Assembly (NCBI GenBank): GCA_019096065.1
Contig: JAGUCH010000003.1
Location: forward strand, 7,502,001 to 7,566,000
Length of the DNA stretch: 64,000 nt
Direction: 5' to 3'
Source: Paracyclopina nana
Lineage: Eukaryota > Arthropoda > Copepoda > Cyclopoida > Cyclopettidae
The notes under the pieces are model-generated. The model had not been told where the DNA came from and made no database searches. It saw only the letters and a list, made by a program, of their open reading frames with translations. Both the position numbers and the translations under genes were made by a program. How positions within the stretch are numbered: the first letter of the stretch is position 1; each line of letters opens with the position of its first letter. Shown here piece after piece: positions 45,201-56,800 of this stretch.

Positions 45201-48200
45201 AGTGAAAAGGCGCAGGGAGCAATAGTGGTATACATAAGTGAGCTTGGGTAGCAATGGGGACAGATCTTCCTTTATTGCCCCTCGATTTGTCTCCACTTGA
45301 CACAAAGTGGCTTAGGATCGAGTCAGTCAAATCACCCTGCCATCCAAAGAACAAAAAGAGGAAGCCGTGCCCTATGCTTTGGTGGCCATTCGAGGACGAC
45401 AAATCCGACAGGGAATAACATGGCTACTTGTCACTTGCTCAAAGCAAATAAAAAATATTTGTCGCAATGCTCTGCAAAGTTTAATTGCGCCTTTGCAATA
45501 GCTATTTGAGCTGAATTAAAAGCAAACTTTAGGCAATTCGGGTGGCTAGACAACTGGGGCTAAAAGGCAGTTAAATTTGGGTTTGTATTCTTTCAGATGG
45601 CAGGAATAATTCAATGACCCATTTTCATTGTGAATTCCTCTTTTTGCGGAGAATTTCACATGGTGCTGAAAAGACTTGATTCCCAGTTGGGGGAGAAGAA
45701 ATTAGATTTATGAGACTGGTTTACTCTTTTACCATACCATCTGTGGTCCCTTGGGAAAAAATTGGAAAAATGCAAAAACTTTTCCGCACCAACAATGCAC
45801 ACGACTACTGCTCAAGCCGGAACTATTTAGTGTCAGTTTCGCTTTGAGAGAAAAGGACGAAAAAGCTTATTTTGAATGACATTTGAGACCTGCGTGGATA
45901 GTTAAGTGAAAGCAGTACATCAAAAGAGGCTAGCAACAAGATTTCTCAGATTACTGGGCCATTTTTGAATTAATTTCTGACTGGAGCAACTTTTGAATGT
46001 CTATGGAGCCCAAAGCTGCTTTCGTTCTTTTGCGTGACGATACGAACCAAAACTTTCCAAATCAATCCCCCAAAAAGAAGACGACAACTTGGTACTGCGA
46101 GAACTTGAGATATTCAAAAAGCTCTCCAATACACTATACCTGCTTACACTATCTCGGAGCCAGGAAATGGAGGAGGAAATTCCATTTAGGCGGACAACCA
46201 GTCACAATTTTATTTACACCCAACACAGCATAGCACAATAGTTGTACTACTACAAGTTTTGACTGCTCATGGTCAAAACTCAGAAGTGTCCATTCCCACA
46301 TTTTTTCTACCCTGCCATATAATACATTACAGAAATTGAATTGTCTAGGAAAAAGGCAAAAAAGTTCCTACTTCGTCTTGCTCTAATGGCCTAGAATTTA
46401 TATCTCTTTCTTTTGGCCCTGTCACACTTTGCTACTTTTTAGGGCTTCCTTAATTGAAATTTCACCAGCATGAAAGAAAACAAAGTAAGCCTCGCTAATT
46501 GGACTCCTCGCTAATTTTTTTTATCAAAACATAGCATCTATCCAGGTCCAAGAAAAAGTTGCAAAAAAGGTCAATTAGCTGAGAGATGCATATTGAATCA
46601 AGTGTGTAGCTGCCTCATTCATTCCTCTCCTCTCAAGTAGGTGCGAATTTAGCTCAAAAAATGCAACTTGACCTGTTATTATCACTTTCAAAGGGCCCAG
46701 CTGCACCTAAAACCTTACCCATTTCTTGAAGGCAAAAAAATCCTTAGGTGATTGCGTTAACCTTGGCAAAATTGCAGTTTTGCCAGGCACCCTGATGACT
46801 CCGATGTATTTTGATGCGTTTTTGGGTGAGATGTCGAGACTGATGTCCAAAAGGGGCGAGCCGTTGACTTTAAGAAGCTCCAGTAAAAGCCTGGTGAGCT
46901 CATCAGAATTGACATTGGAACTCATTATTGTGCCTGAACCTTCAGGCGTCAAGAACTGTGAGAAGTTCTCGTGAATGAATTCAACAGCTGGAATAAAACG
47001 TAGAGAAACTTAGTTGGACTTCATTAGTTGAGCCGCCTTACAACAATGGAATTTTTAGACCTACTTCTATTCTGGGATATACATTTACGTTCTAGTATCT
47101 TCCTGCTAGCTTTTCAATAATAGAAATACGTTTTTTGTTCAGTATTGAAATGAAAGCCACTCAGTTTTCGCCAGGAAACCATGCATTATTCGAATATTCA
47201 AATTTGTTTTTTGCCAGACTACCACGCTTTGGTTATTTGGAGCATCACAATCCACTGAACAGTATAATTTACTTACCAGGAATAAATCCTTTGGTTCTGA
47301 TGCTATCGACATCCATGCAACTGTCATAGAAAGTCCTCAACTTTATATTGACTTTGTCCGTTCGATGAATGTCAATTCTCTCGATGAGATCTGCAAAATA
47401 AGAAGAACACAAGTTACTTCAAGCTTTTTTCTAATGCAGGCTTTCTTATGAAGTAAACGATGGCAAAGTTTTCGAGATGAGAAATTAGGGGAAACTTTGC
47501 TTAGATTGATTAGACGCGCGCATTAAAAGAGGCTTTCTAATCCTAGAGACCCATGGGAGTGCAGCTAAAAAATACTACATTAGAAGACATATACGCGTAC
47601 GTTCCTCCGGATTACAGTCTATCTGCTGCTTTACGACCTATTGTTAGCATTCAAATTTGGCGGCTTTCTAATGAGATTTGGAATGGGTGCCATCAAAGAA
47701 ATCCAAGTATGTGCAGTATCCAGTCCATTTTTACTGAAAAGGGAATGTGCTAGCTGCATTATCTCAGCCACGAAAAAAAGCGCTTTTCTTACCAGAATTT
47801 TTGGCCAAAAATTCTAAACGCCCCGCCCACTTTTGAAATACAGAGTGCGCGAGCCATTTGAACCCAAAAGGGTTTTATATGGCAGAGTCTGCCAACAATT
47901 CCAGCTCATTTCTGATTATGATTGCGTTTTGCATAATGAAATAGCTTCCATATACACAAGAACAAGGCAAGGGGAAGACAAAGGAAAAAAAAGGAAAGAA
48001 AGCTGGTTCCAGCTCTCTGACACTATCTGTGGCACCTTTTAAGATCCTTGAAAATATCACTTTTTCTCTGGTGGAGGAGAATGTACAAAGAGGATTGCAT
48101 CTTGCTCCGGGGCCTGGGAAGAATGCTTTAGGCTCAATCCTCTCATTTGAGCTCAGGCTTTTCTCTAAAACCATGGCCAGTGTGTTGGTTGGGGGAACTA

Positions 48201-50328
48201 CGACCACTCTCCTCTGCACGATTTTTAAAGATGAATAATTAAATGCTGCTACACATCCACCACTTAAACTTGAGCAGAGAAGAGCCTCTTTTGACAACTA
48301 TTTCAGCCACCAAAAAATAGAGGGATAAATCAGATTTTTCTATCCTACATGTGCTCTGCTTGAACATGCAGTGTATCTGGTATCGATTTTTCAGCCTGAT
48401 CCTGAATTGAAGCTTAGAATGTGTTTGAAGGTCAATCACAAGGATATCTTCGGAAACCTATGCAAATCAGGTTAACTAGCTTATTTACGAGGAGGCCTCT
48501 CCCTTTTGCTAGAGCTAATCCCTTCCGATTTGTACATGCGTACAATGTACTTGAAAATTGAGCGTATGCGAAGAATTAACCTTCAGCAGCAGCAAGCGTG
48601 TGCACTTAGTTAGCTGTCGTAATAAAGTAATCTATGAGCTCATTAACTTTTGCAGGAGAAGATAGAGAAAGTTTGCTAGCTCGAGCCAGGGCTCTTGAAA
48701 TCGGGGATCTATTGGCAAATTTTTCTGCCTAATGCACATTTATTATTATACGGGGCAAATGCAGTGCCAATGATGCGAATAATCCTTTCCGAAAGCCACT
48801 GGAGCATAAAAGGCACTTACTAGTAGAAAAGTTGATGATGAAACCATCATCATGTAATGGTATGCAAATGTTTCCACGCAATTTGACTCGAGCTGCTCTT
48901 TTTATTACGAAGCATGGTATTCTAGCTTCCTAAAATGCTGTTGAATTGCCAATTGCACAACTTTTTCCAGCCCACTGTGTATTTTGGAACATTAACGTTC
49001 CTTCTGCTATTAGTGCAGTTCTTGACCCTTTTCTTAAGCTGGTGTCACATTTTGCCAGACCATTGTAAGAGCGAATCAACCTCCTTTGTCCATCAAAGGG
49101 GGAAACGTTGCTTCTGAACGGATGTATATAAACTACAACTATATGTAACAAAGAGAGGAGCAGAGTTGCAATCTGTAAATGTCTGCTTGATACTACACCA
49201 TTGCTGGCTAGTTGGAGCCAAATGGTAGCCCATAATAAGAAGCTCGAAAGCAATATTGAACTTTTTTAGTTAGCTACTGCAAGAAAATGGTAAAAGTTTC
49301 TGTTTCATTTGTTTGTTTGCTCATTCCTCTTCGTCTCAGCTGGCAATAGCCCATTTCTGCTACGTACTAACAAAGAGGGATTATTCCACGGAAGCAAAGT
49401 TGTAGAAGTACATTTCTAATCAGCTAGCAGGCGTGAGAGAATCACTTCGAGAAGTAGCAACTTTTTCACTCAACCTCTTGATCAATCCAAGATCAACTTG
49501 TTGAAGGACAGAAAGAAAACACTTGTTCATTTTTAATTAAGCTACTGAGGGAAACTTCATTCAATTGACCCATTTTGGCGAGGCGTTATGAAAGTTTACT
49601 TGCCTTTGAGTTTGAGATCAATGTTGTCCCTCATTTCTGACATGACAGAATGAACCATTCTCCTTGGAGGTGGCGGGTTCCGAGACATCCAGCCTCCACA
49701 AGCAAACGAATAAAAACTTGTGCATGGATCCTGAAAAAAGTTATTTCATTAATCATGGATTCGCAAAATGCCTCTGATCGTTATCTGTTCTTTTTGATAG
49801 GCGCAAAAGATCCCATTTTCTTTTCCGTAATGATAAACTTTCAGCCTAGATTTGAATTTTGACGGAATTCGGTGGACGGCCGATGTTATTGTTTACTTTT
49901 TAAAGTGTGATTGGATAATAGCTGAACAAATAAAAATAATAAAAGTGGACAAGAACTCTAAATAAGCGCCAAAATATGGCATTAGTAAAAACAGTAAAGT
50001 CGCGAAATTAACTTCGGATGAAGTAGTCACGTGATGGTGGCTTGCGATAGGAAAAAGCCAAAAAGTCTTAAAATACGCCAAGATTCGCGAATATTGCCAG
50101 AAAAAAACTCTAACCATAACTCTGGCACAAAATGTAAACAATCAACTGTTTTTTGCCGAACGAAACAAAAAAGGCCGCAAGTAACGAAATGAATGATTTG
50201 GTTATTTTTACCTGTTCTGGATCGATGTTTTGCAAGATTCTCCGACTAAGAGCTGAGCACTCTCCACTGACACAAACTCGCTTGGTTCGTACAATGGATT
50301 CACTTTTGAGGCTGCCTTTCACTTTGTG
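39229..50328 (-). CDS. M13 neprilysin-like zinc metallopeptidase (anchor exon not found)
   Basis: Sixteen minus-strand exons: 50328-50212, 49730-49604, 47390-47277, 46987-46719, 45125-45051, 44562-44428, 43669-43574, 43516-43392, 42014-41828, 41620-41444, 41384-41213, 40709-40558, 40344-40225, 40164-40000, 39682-39606 and 39331-39229. Every junction agrees in phase, giving 736 residues. The zinc site is His562-Glu-Ile-Leu-His566, with the third ligand Glu631 in Glu-Asn-Val-Cys-Asp. The substrate-binding Val-Asn-Ala-Phe precedes it, the early FACGGW motif is present, and the C-terminus has Cys-Thr-Val-Trp. Neprilysins are type II ectoenzymes that cleave small peptides. A cytoplasmic and membrane-spanning N-terminus should lie upstream but was not identified. 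Intron 2 begins with GC. Residues after the zinc helix depart from the usual Gly-Phe-Asp. Confidence 0.9.
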
Positions 50329-51077
50329 CTGCAAAAAATAAGATCATCTATCAAGACTGACCAAATATTTTCGTGCAAATATTTAACATCGTTATTAGGT
50401 AAAAAAAATGAGGAATTTTACAACCTTAATGCTATTCATTTTCTCATTAGGTAAAACACATCTACGCCCCCTCTTTGGCACAAGGTCCTTCGGGAGTGCT
50501 GACGTGCCAGAAATCTTTTCAACCCTCTTATGCTTGTTAGTTAAGTTTGGAGCCATCCCATGTGCAAACTTGTTGGACAAAGTTTGCAACAGCATACATA
50601 AACCCGAGATATATACTATGCTAGATGAGAGCTAGTGCATCCTCAACATGGACACTGTGAGCCCATTGATCTCCAAAACGGCTGCTCTGATCCCGGAGCT
50701 CATCAGCGAGGAGCTCCACTTCAATTTTTAGACTGTGACTTGGCCGAAATTTCAAGTCACGTCAAGAAATGATGGGCAACCGGATAGATTTGTGGCACTT
50801 TCTTCTCCCAACTTTCTGCCCAGCACAGTCGCGTGGCCTTTTTCCCCAATTGCGAATTCCCTCAGTGCAGTGAGTGAGTATGAAAGTTTTGTCGCGAGCT
50901 CTTCACGCACCCTCAGGCCTGGGAGGATTTCAAGTGAGCTCTGGGTTCCTCTTGAAGAGGAATGAACATTTTTCCTCATAAAAATGAATTAATACGGTTT
51001 CGGCCAGCGCAGCAGTAAGTAATCTTTCTTAATTTGATGTAGTTCGGGGCCACGGTGAAGAGAAAGCCTTTGCTCTG
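50329..51077. other. Region between first visible neprilysin exon and LTR element
   Basis: About 750 bases with no recognised exon. Open frames on both strands (for example 50395-50595 minus and 50735-50965 plus) have no hydrophobic anchor or family motif. It ends with TCTG at 51074-51077, the target site copy of the retrotransposon. Confidence 0.5.
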
Positions 51078-51322
51078 TGTAGTAGGTCGAGATATACTAC
51101 TGTGACTTATCAAGCCACTACTCGTATCTAGGCTACGTCAAGCGGGGACGGGCCTGGAGGCTAGCAGAGGTCAGTCTTGGGGCCGCAGACAACACGTGTC
51201 AATGCGGTGAATTTATTTCCTTTACTGATGATCACACTATACTACTCGTTATACTACCGCGCGCCCGAGGCGAGCGCGCGCAGCGAGCGGTCGACCCGTA
51301 GGCCGACACGCTCCCTGCTACA
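51078..51322 (-). repeat. 3' LTR of the retrotransposon (245 bp)
   Basis: It begins TGTAGTAGG and ends CTGCTACA, with TG and CA borders. It contains a GC-rich run with inverted repeats near its right end. It matches the other LTR at 244 of 245 positions. Confidence 0.95.
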
Positions 51323-51340
51323 TCACCCCACGCTAGAAGG

Positions 51341-53776
51341 TTACTGTGTCCTCGCAGTGACGGGTTGAGTCAGGTCTAGCAGGGAGCCTCGAGGGGGACC
51401 CTCCATGGCGGGAGCGCTGGGCTGGGTCCCATTCGCGTCAACCACGCGTGCCTGGGGAAGTGTCTGCTGCAGGACCCCGTATAGATCCGTGTATTGCTGA
51501 TGAATCGTACGGATCTGGGCCTGGAGGTCCTGATATGCTTGGGTCTCCTTGTCGGGCCGCGTCCACCGGCGGAGAGCCTTGAGGGGCGATGTCGACTTGT
51601 CCGGGGCATCCAAAGGGTCTTTCTCTCCCGTTTCCGAACCATCTTGCACGGTGAAGTCGCTGAGCTCGGTGGCCGCTCGTTCTCGGTGGTCTCGCTTCCA
51701 GCGGGGTCGGCGCCGGAAATCCGGGTGGCCATCATCCTCATCGTCGTCGCCAGGGAACAAGGGTCCGTCGTTACCCAGGTTGGCTACCATGCGCCAGGGG
51801 AGTTCGACAGCCATGAAGGCAGTGTGCCACAGGCCATACATCAACCACCACCCAAGCCCCCGGCGGCGATACAGGATAATCATACGGATGATAGAGCCTA
51901 GGATGATCTTGATGAGGCCCAGGATCACCAAACCTCCGGTCATGTAGCTCCAGTATTTCCCCACGGTCGAAAAGAAAGGGATGAGGGCGTTGCCCACCTG
52001 GTCAACCATCATGTCGATGTCGTCCTCGGACCAGAGGGTGGTGGCCCCCGATCCGCGTGCGAAGCTGTTCCTCAGGACGTTGGACGTCAGAGTGGTGACC
52101 ACGGCCTCGCGCGCGTGGTACAGCTGCAGGTAGAGGGCGTGCTCGGCCTGCTGCTGGGCGGAGTAGATACCCCCTCCTAGGCCCCGACCAATCTCGTAGG
52201 GGCGTCCATGTTGTCGATCGGAGGTGGGGTCCAATTGCGATGGCGGCGTGCAGGAGTGGATGCTAGGAGTAGCGCACATCCAGTGTCCCTGGATCCTCCA
52301 CTTCACAGGCGTGATGGCGTCGCAGGGTATGATGCTGGGCCGGTCCACCAAGATGAAGGAGAGGGGATCCGCGAACCGGGAGTGGTTCCCGACCAACACG
52401 GGGATCTCCTGCGTGCAGTTAGGGAAGGCACGCGTCATGGCCTGCATCGGGTAGCAGCTGGTGATGTAGGCAACCGCCCCAGCCCGGGTGACCAAATGGC
52501 CGGGCCCGTGGGAGTCGAGCGTGGCGTAGGAGGACCCACCGCTGGCCATGTCCTGCAGCTTGGTGTGCAGGATGCTCCGCTCATTCTTGCAGATGAGGTC
52601 CTGCAGGAATTTGAACCGGTCGTCGAGATGCAGGGCGTGCTCGGCGTGCAGGAAAGCCAGTTGGGTCTGCACGTGAGCGTGGTGGACCTCTTCCGTCAGG
52701 TGGGTGGACGCGGCGATGGGAGCTTCGCCCGGGCGGAGAAGGACGACTGCAAAGTCCCTCAGCTGAGTCCGGAAGACCCGCCGCTGGCAGGTCGACTGGA
52801 CCCCCTTAAGGACGAATCCTGCGTACCTGGATTCCTCCTCGCGGGCAATCAGGAGCAGATCCCCCACCTGACCTAACATGGTGGAGTTCTGGTGCGGGTA
52901 TAGTGAAGCTGGCCCTTGATAGACCTCAGAGGTCTCTTCCATGCAGGTGGTGTCATGAGCTTCCCATACCATGGTGCCTTCGAGCGTGTCGTGGACGATC
53001 TTGTCCCGGTAATTGGCCACGATGTGATTATCGAACACCACTCGTCCAGAGCTGGTGTGTAGTTTTCCATAGACAGCGGTGACAAGGGCGTCGATCCGGG
53101 TCTGCTCGTAAGAGCGGTGATACATGACACCGTTGTGGCTGAATGACATGGTCCTGCATCGGTGGTCTCCGTCAAGGCCTCCTCGAGAGAAGTAAGCCAG
53201 GTTGGCGGGCACGTTGAGGGTCACATTCACCCGTTGGCCCTCGACGATCAGGTAGCCCCGTTCCACCGCCTTGCGGCAGGCCTGGGGCGACACGGTATAG
53301 GGCTGGTGGTAAGCAACGATCTGAGTCCCGTAGCTGACGCTGTCGAATCCGCATCTGGTCACTTCGCGGGTCAGGGTCACGTGGCAACGGTGGGCGGCGA
53401 CGGGTTTGGTCGTCGCAGTCTGCAGCACCTGCACGGTGATGTTGACAGCCGATTCATAGGTGGTGCCGATATCATCGCATTCGTCCGGGTCATTCAAGTC
53501 GACGCTCTCGTGGGTTGATTTTGGTGACTCGCAGTCGAACACCGTGAAGGTGGCAGCCGGGTCTTCAGGTGGTCCGTCTCCTCCTTCCTGTAGAGCAGGT
53601 TGAGGCCGGGGTTGTGCGCTCGGCACCTCGAGTAGTAGAGTGAACGTCATCAGTATTGTGAAGTACATTGCTTCTGGAAAAGAGAGTAAAGGAAACGTGT
53701 TGACATGCTGCCTCATTATTGTACACCTGCCGGTTTGTGCTGCTATTATTTCTTTATTAATTGCGCTTTCTTTCAA
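51341..53776 (-). CDS. env: Envelope-like glycoprotein of the retrotransposon
   Basis: An uninterrupted frame of 811 codons begins 80 bases after the pol stop. A 3' splice acceptor (AG at 53675-53674) lies within it. The first ATG after that, at 53668, begins directly with a hydrophobic signal peptide, so the real start is probably 53668 on a spliced mRNA (775 residues). The ectodomain is rich in Cys and has several N-glycosylation sites. One membrane segment lies at about residues 611-636 (811-residue numbering), followed by a long charged cytoplasmic tail with a predicted helix. Its Cys pattern is not that of the fusion-type Env of Drosophila errantiviruses. It looks closer to glycoproteins of negative-strand arthropod viruses such as chuviruses, an inference from general pattern only. 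No inactivating break is visible. Confidence 0.75.
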   Translation of the reverse strand: MKESAINKEIIAAQTGRCTIMRQHVNTFPLLSFPEAMYFTILMTFTLLLEVPSAQPRPQPALQEGGDGPPEDPAATFTVFDCESPKSTHESVDLNDPDECDDIGTTYESAVNITVQVLQTATTKPVAAHRCHVTLTREVTRCGFDSVSYGTQIVAYHQPYTVSPQACRKAVERGYLIVEGQRVNVTLNVPANLAYFSRGGLDGDHRCRTMSFSHNGVMYHRSYEQTRIDALVTAVYGKLHTSSGRVVFDNHIVANYRDKIVHDTLEGTMVWEAHDTTCMEETSEVYQGPASLYPHQNSTMLGQVGDLLLIAREEESRYAGFVLKGVQSTCQRRVFRTQLRDFAVVLLRPGEAPIAASTHLTEEVHHAHVQTQLAFLHAEHALHLDDRFKFLQDLICKNERSILHTKLQDMASGGSSYATLDSHGPGHLVTRAGAVAYITSCYPMQAMTRAFPNCTQEIPVLVGNHSRFADPLSFILVDRPSIIPCDAITPVKWRIQGHWMCATPSIHSCTPPSQLDPTSDRQHGRPYEIGRGLGGGIYSAQQQAEHALYLQLYHAREAVVTTLTSNVLRNSFARGSGATTLWSEDDIDMMVDQVGNALIPFFSTVGKYWSYMTGGLVILGLIKIILGSIIRMIILYRRRGLGWWLMYGLWHTAFMAVELPWRMVANLGNDGPLFPGDDDEDDGHPDFRRRPRWKRDHRERAATELSDFTVQDGSETGEKDPLDAPDKSTSPLKALRRWTRPDKETQAYQDLQAQIRTIHQQYTDLYGVLQQTLPQARVVDANGTQPSAPAMEGPPRGSLLDLTQPVTARTQ

Positions 53777-53856
53777 GCCGCAGAATTTTCAAAGTATACT
53801 TAGGGGGGCCCCCAAAATTTTGCGGCCGTCTTTTCGTTGTGCTGCTCATTCTTTTA

Positions 53857-56800
53857 CTATTCTGTGCTTGAAGCACTGCTCGAATTTGTTGGTGTAGCAA
53901 AATCATCATTTTCAGAATCGCTCATTTCAGGCAGTGGCCTGAATTGTGGCATCGTGACCGTAGGCTGTGCTACCAGGGGTCTGTATGGCGGCATATTGAT
54001 TGGTGCCAGCGGAGGTAGCTCTGGATCTGGTTGATCTGATTTTTGGCCTGAGCGTGATCTTGTTCTGGTTGCAGGAGATGATGCTCCATGGGCAACTTCA
54101 ACTTCGGCCCCCAGGAAATCTGCTGTTTCTTGTTGCAGCATTTCCGCCTGGGTCCTACGTTTGCGGTACCGTGCTTCCCGAGGTGACGGTGCTGATACCG
54201 TTTCGTGGCCGGTTGTTGGGAGCTCGATGTTGTTCTCGCTGTCGCCTTCATCATCGGAAGGGAGCGCGACATCTTCAGCGAACTCATCACCTCGCATGGA
54301 TAGATCTGCATTGGCTGGCGGCGGGTTGCCGGCATTGCCATCGTGGGCATCTTCCGCCGTTGCCCGGTACAATTTGAGCCTGTCGATCGAGACGACCACG
54401 GACTTCTTTCGAATCCATGAGGGGTCAGGCAAGATCTCAAAGGTCACGTCGTTGACCTTCCTAAGTATGGTCCAGGGGCCTGACCAGAAGGTTTGGAGCT
54501 TCTTGGAGATGTGGCGGGCCACGGTGGGCGTGTACAGCCACACCTGTTGCCCCGGGACATACGTCGTTTTGTCCTTGTGGTAGGCCATCCGTTGTCGGTT
54601 GATCGATGTGGCCATGTTCTTTCGGGCCCATTCATGGGCTGCCTGGATTCGAGCCTTGAGGGCCTGGGCAACTTGCCCGGCCTCAGAGGCCTCTCTCAGA
54701 AGTGGTTGGGGGTCTCCAAACAGAAGGTCCAGTTGCGAGGTGGCAGGCCGCCCAAATAGCAGTTCATACGGGGCGTAGCCGGTCATGCGGCATTTGGTGG
54801 TGCGCATGATGAACAGGGCGACGGGCAGTACTTCCTTCCAACGAGATGGTCGCCCGCAGACCAGTTTGGCCAGGAGGCCGTTGAGGTCCCGGTGGGCCCG
54901 TTCAACCCAGTTCGACTTAGGGTTGTAGGCCGGCGTGGTGGAGTGCCGGACACCTAGTGCTTTGGCTACTTGCTGGAACAGGGCGGCGGTGAAGTGGGTG
55001 CCCCGGTCAGAATGGAGGTTCTCCATTAGCCCATATCGCGGGATGATCTCTGAGGTCAGGAACCTCACGGCGGTGTCAGCGTTGGCCGAGGCGCATGGGA
55101 AAGCCTCGATCCATCGGCTGAAGAGGTCGCGTACGGTGAAGAGGTACTGATGTCCGTCGACAGGGGGCTTGAGGGGCCCCACGTAGTCGATGGCGACCCT
55201 TTGCCAGGGATAGCCCGCCCGGTGAGAATGTAGTGAGTGTCGTTGGTCCGCGGTCTCCGGCTGATGTTTCTGGCAGGTGCGGCAGGTAGCCACGACCTCC
55301 GCGGCAACTCGGGTGGCGTTAGGCATGTAGAACCGGCGGGAGACCCGGTCAACAGTGGTGTCTCTGCCCTGATGGCCCATGGTTTCGTGAATGTGCCTCA
55401 CTAGCCCCTCTTCCGAGGATCGAGGAACCACGACCAGGTGGCGAGCCTCTCGGCCTTGTCCTTCTTCCTTCTTGTAATGAAGGAGGCCTTGATCATCCAG
55501 GTAGAGGCTGTCAAAGAGGCCCAGCAGGATCTTGCCTCGATGGGAGGCGGCCTCTTTGTGCTCAGGGCTCGGTCGGCTCTGCTGGCTGATCAGTCGCCGC
55601 ACCAGTTGCAAATCCTCGTCCTCCGTTTGCCCCTGGATCCACTCGGCGGGGTTGGCCATGTCCAGGGCAGCCTCGGCCGAGGCTATCATCGCTTGGACGC
55701 CCGCGCAGCTCTCATTGGACACGTCCGTGCCCTCGGTGTCGGTGACGTGCTCGGCGCGACTCAGGGCGTCGGCGTTGGCGTGCTTGGTTCCGGCCCGGTG
55801 GACGACCTTGAAGTCAAACTGGCTGATGGTCTCCAACCACCGGGCAAGCATGCTACGGGGCTCCTCCATGGTGCGAATCCATTGCAGAGCGGCATGGTCC
55901 GTGCGGAGGATGAAAGGCCGATATTGGAGGTAATACCGCCACTTGCGCAGCCAGATGATGACGGCAGCGAGTTCCCCTTGGGTGGCGGAGTAGTTAGCCT
56001 GGCTCCGTGTCAGCTTCTTGGCCCCAAAGAGGATGACTCGCTCCTTTCCCCCTTGTACTTGCGACAGGACGGCCCCCACGCACTGGTTGTCCCCGCTCCA
56101 GTCGGTATCCAGGATGAATGGCTGCGGGCTCTCAAAGTCGGGGAAAGCCAGGATGGGCGCCATGCACAGCCGCTTCTTGAGCTCCTCAAAAGCGGCAACG
56201 TATTCCAGCGGGGGTTCGAACTCGGCGGTATCGGGAACGTCTTCTTCCCGGCTGAGCTTGTCCGTCAAAGCCTTGGCGACCTTCTGGTAGTCCTTGATGA
56301 AGGACCGGTAATAGCCGCACTTTCCCAGGAAGATGCGTAGCTGCCGCCGGGTCCGTGGCAGGGGCCACTTCTTGACCACGTCGATGTACTCGGGGACCAC
56401 AGAGAGGCCCTCAGGAGTGATGACGTGCCCCAGGTACGTGATGCGACGGCGGAACAGGTGGCATTTGGATGGTTGCAGTTTGAGGCCAGCCCGTTGGTGG
56501 GCGTCCAGTACCCGTTGCAGGTGGCCGAAGTGGGATTCTACATCGCGGCTGTGGATCAGCACGTCGTCGAGGTATGGCAAGGCAATGTCGTATGGGATCC
56601 CTTCCAAGACCCGCTGGATGAGGCGCGCATACGTTCGGGGCGCGTTGGTGAGGCCGAACGGCATGTAGGCGAAGGCGTACGTTGAGTGATTGGCTGCGAA
56701 TGCTGTCTTCGGGATGTCCTCGGCCCTCACGGGAACGTGGTGAAAGGCTCCCGTCGTATCCAGGGTAGAGAATACTTGCGAGTGCGCCAGCCGATTGAGG

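Noticed and set aside
52208..52876. 222-codon plus-strand open frame
   Set aside because: It lies antisense to the intact envelope frame of a GC-rich element, where antisense frames are expected by chance; no similarity seen.
55438..56340. 300-codon plus-strand open frame
   Set aside because: It is antisense to reverse transcriptase, RNase H and the region before integrase in pol; a shadow of a GC-rich coding region.
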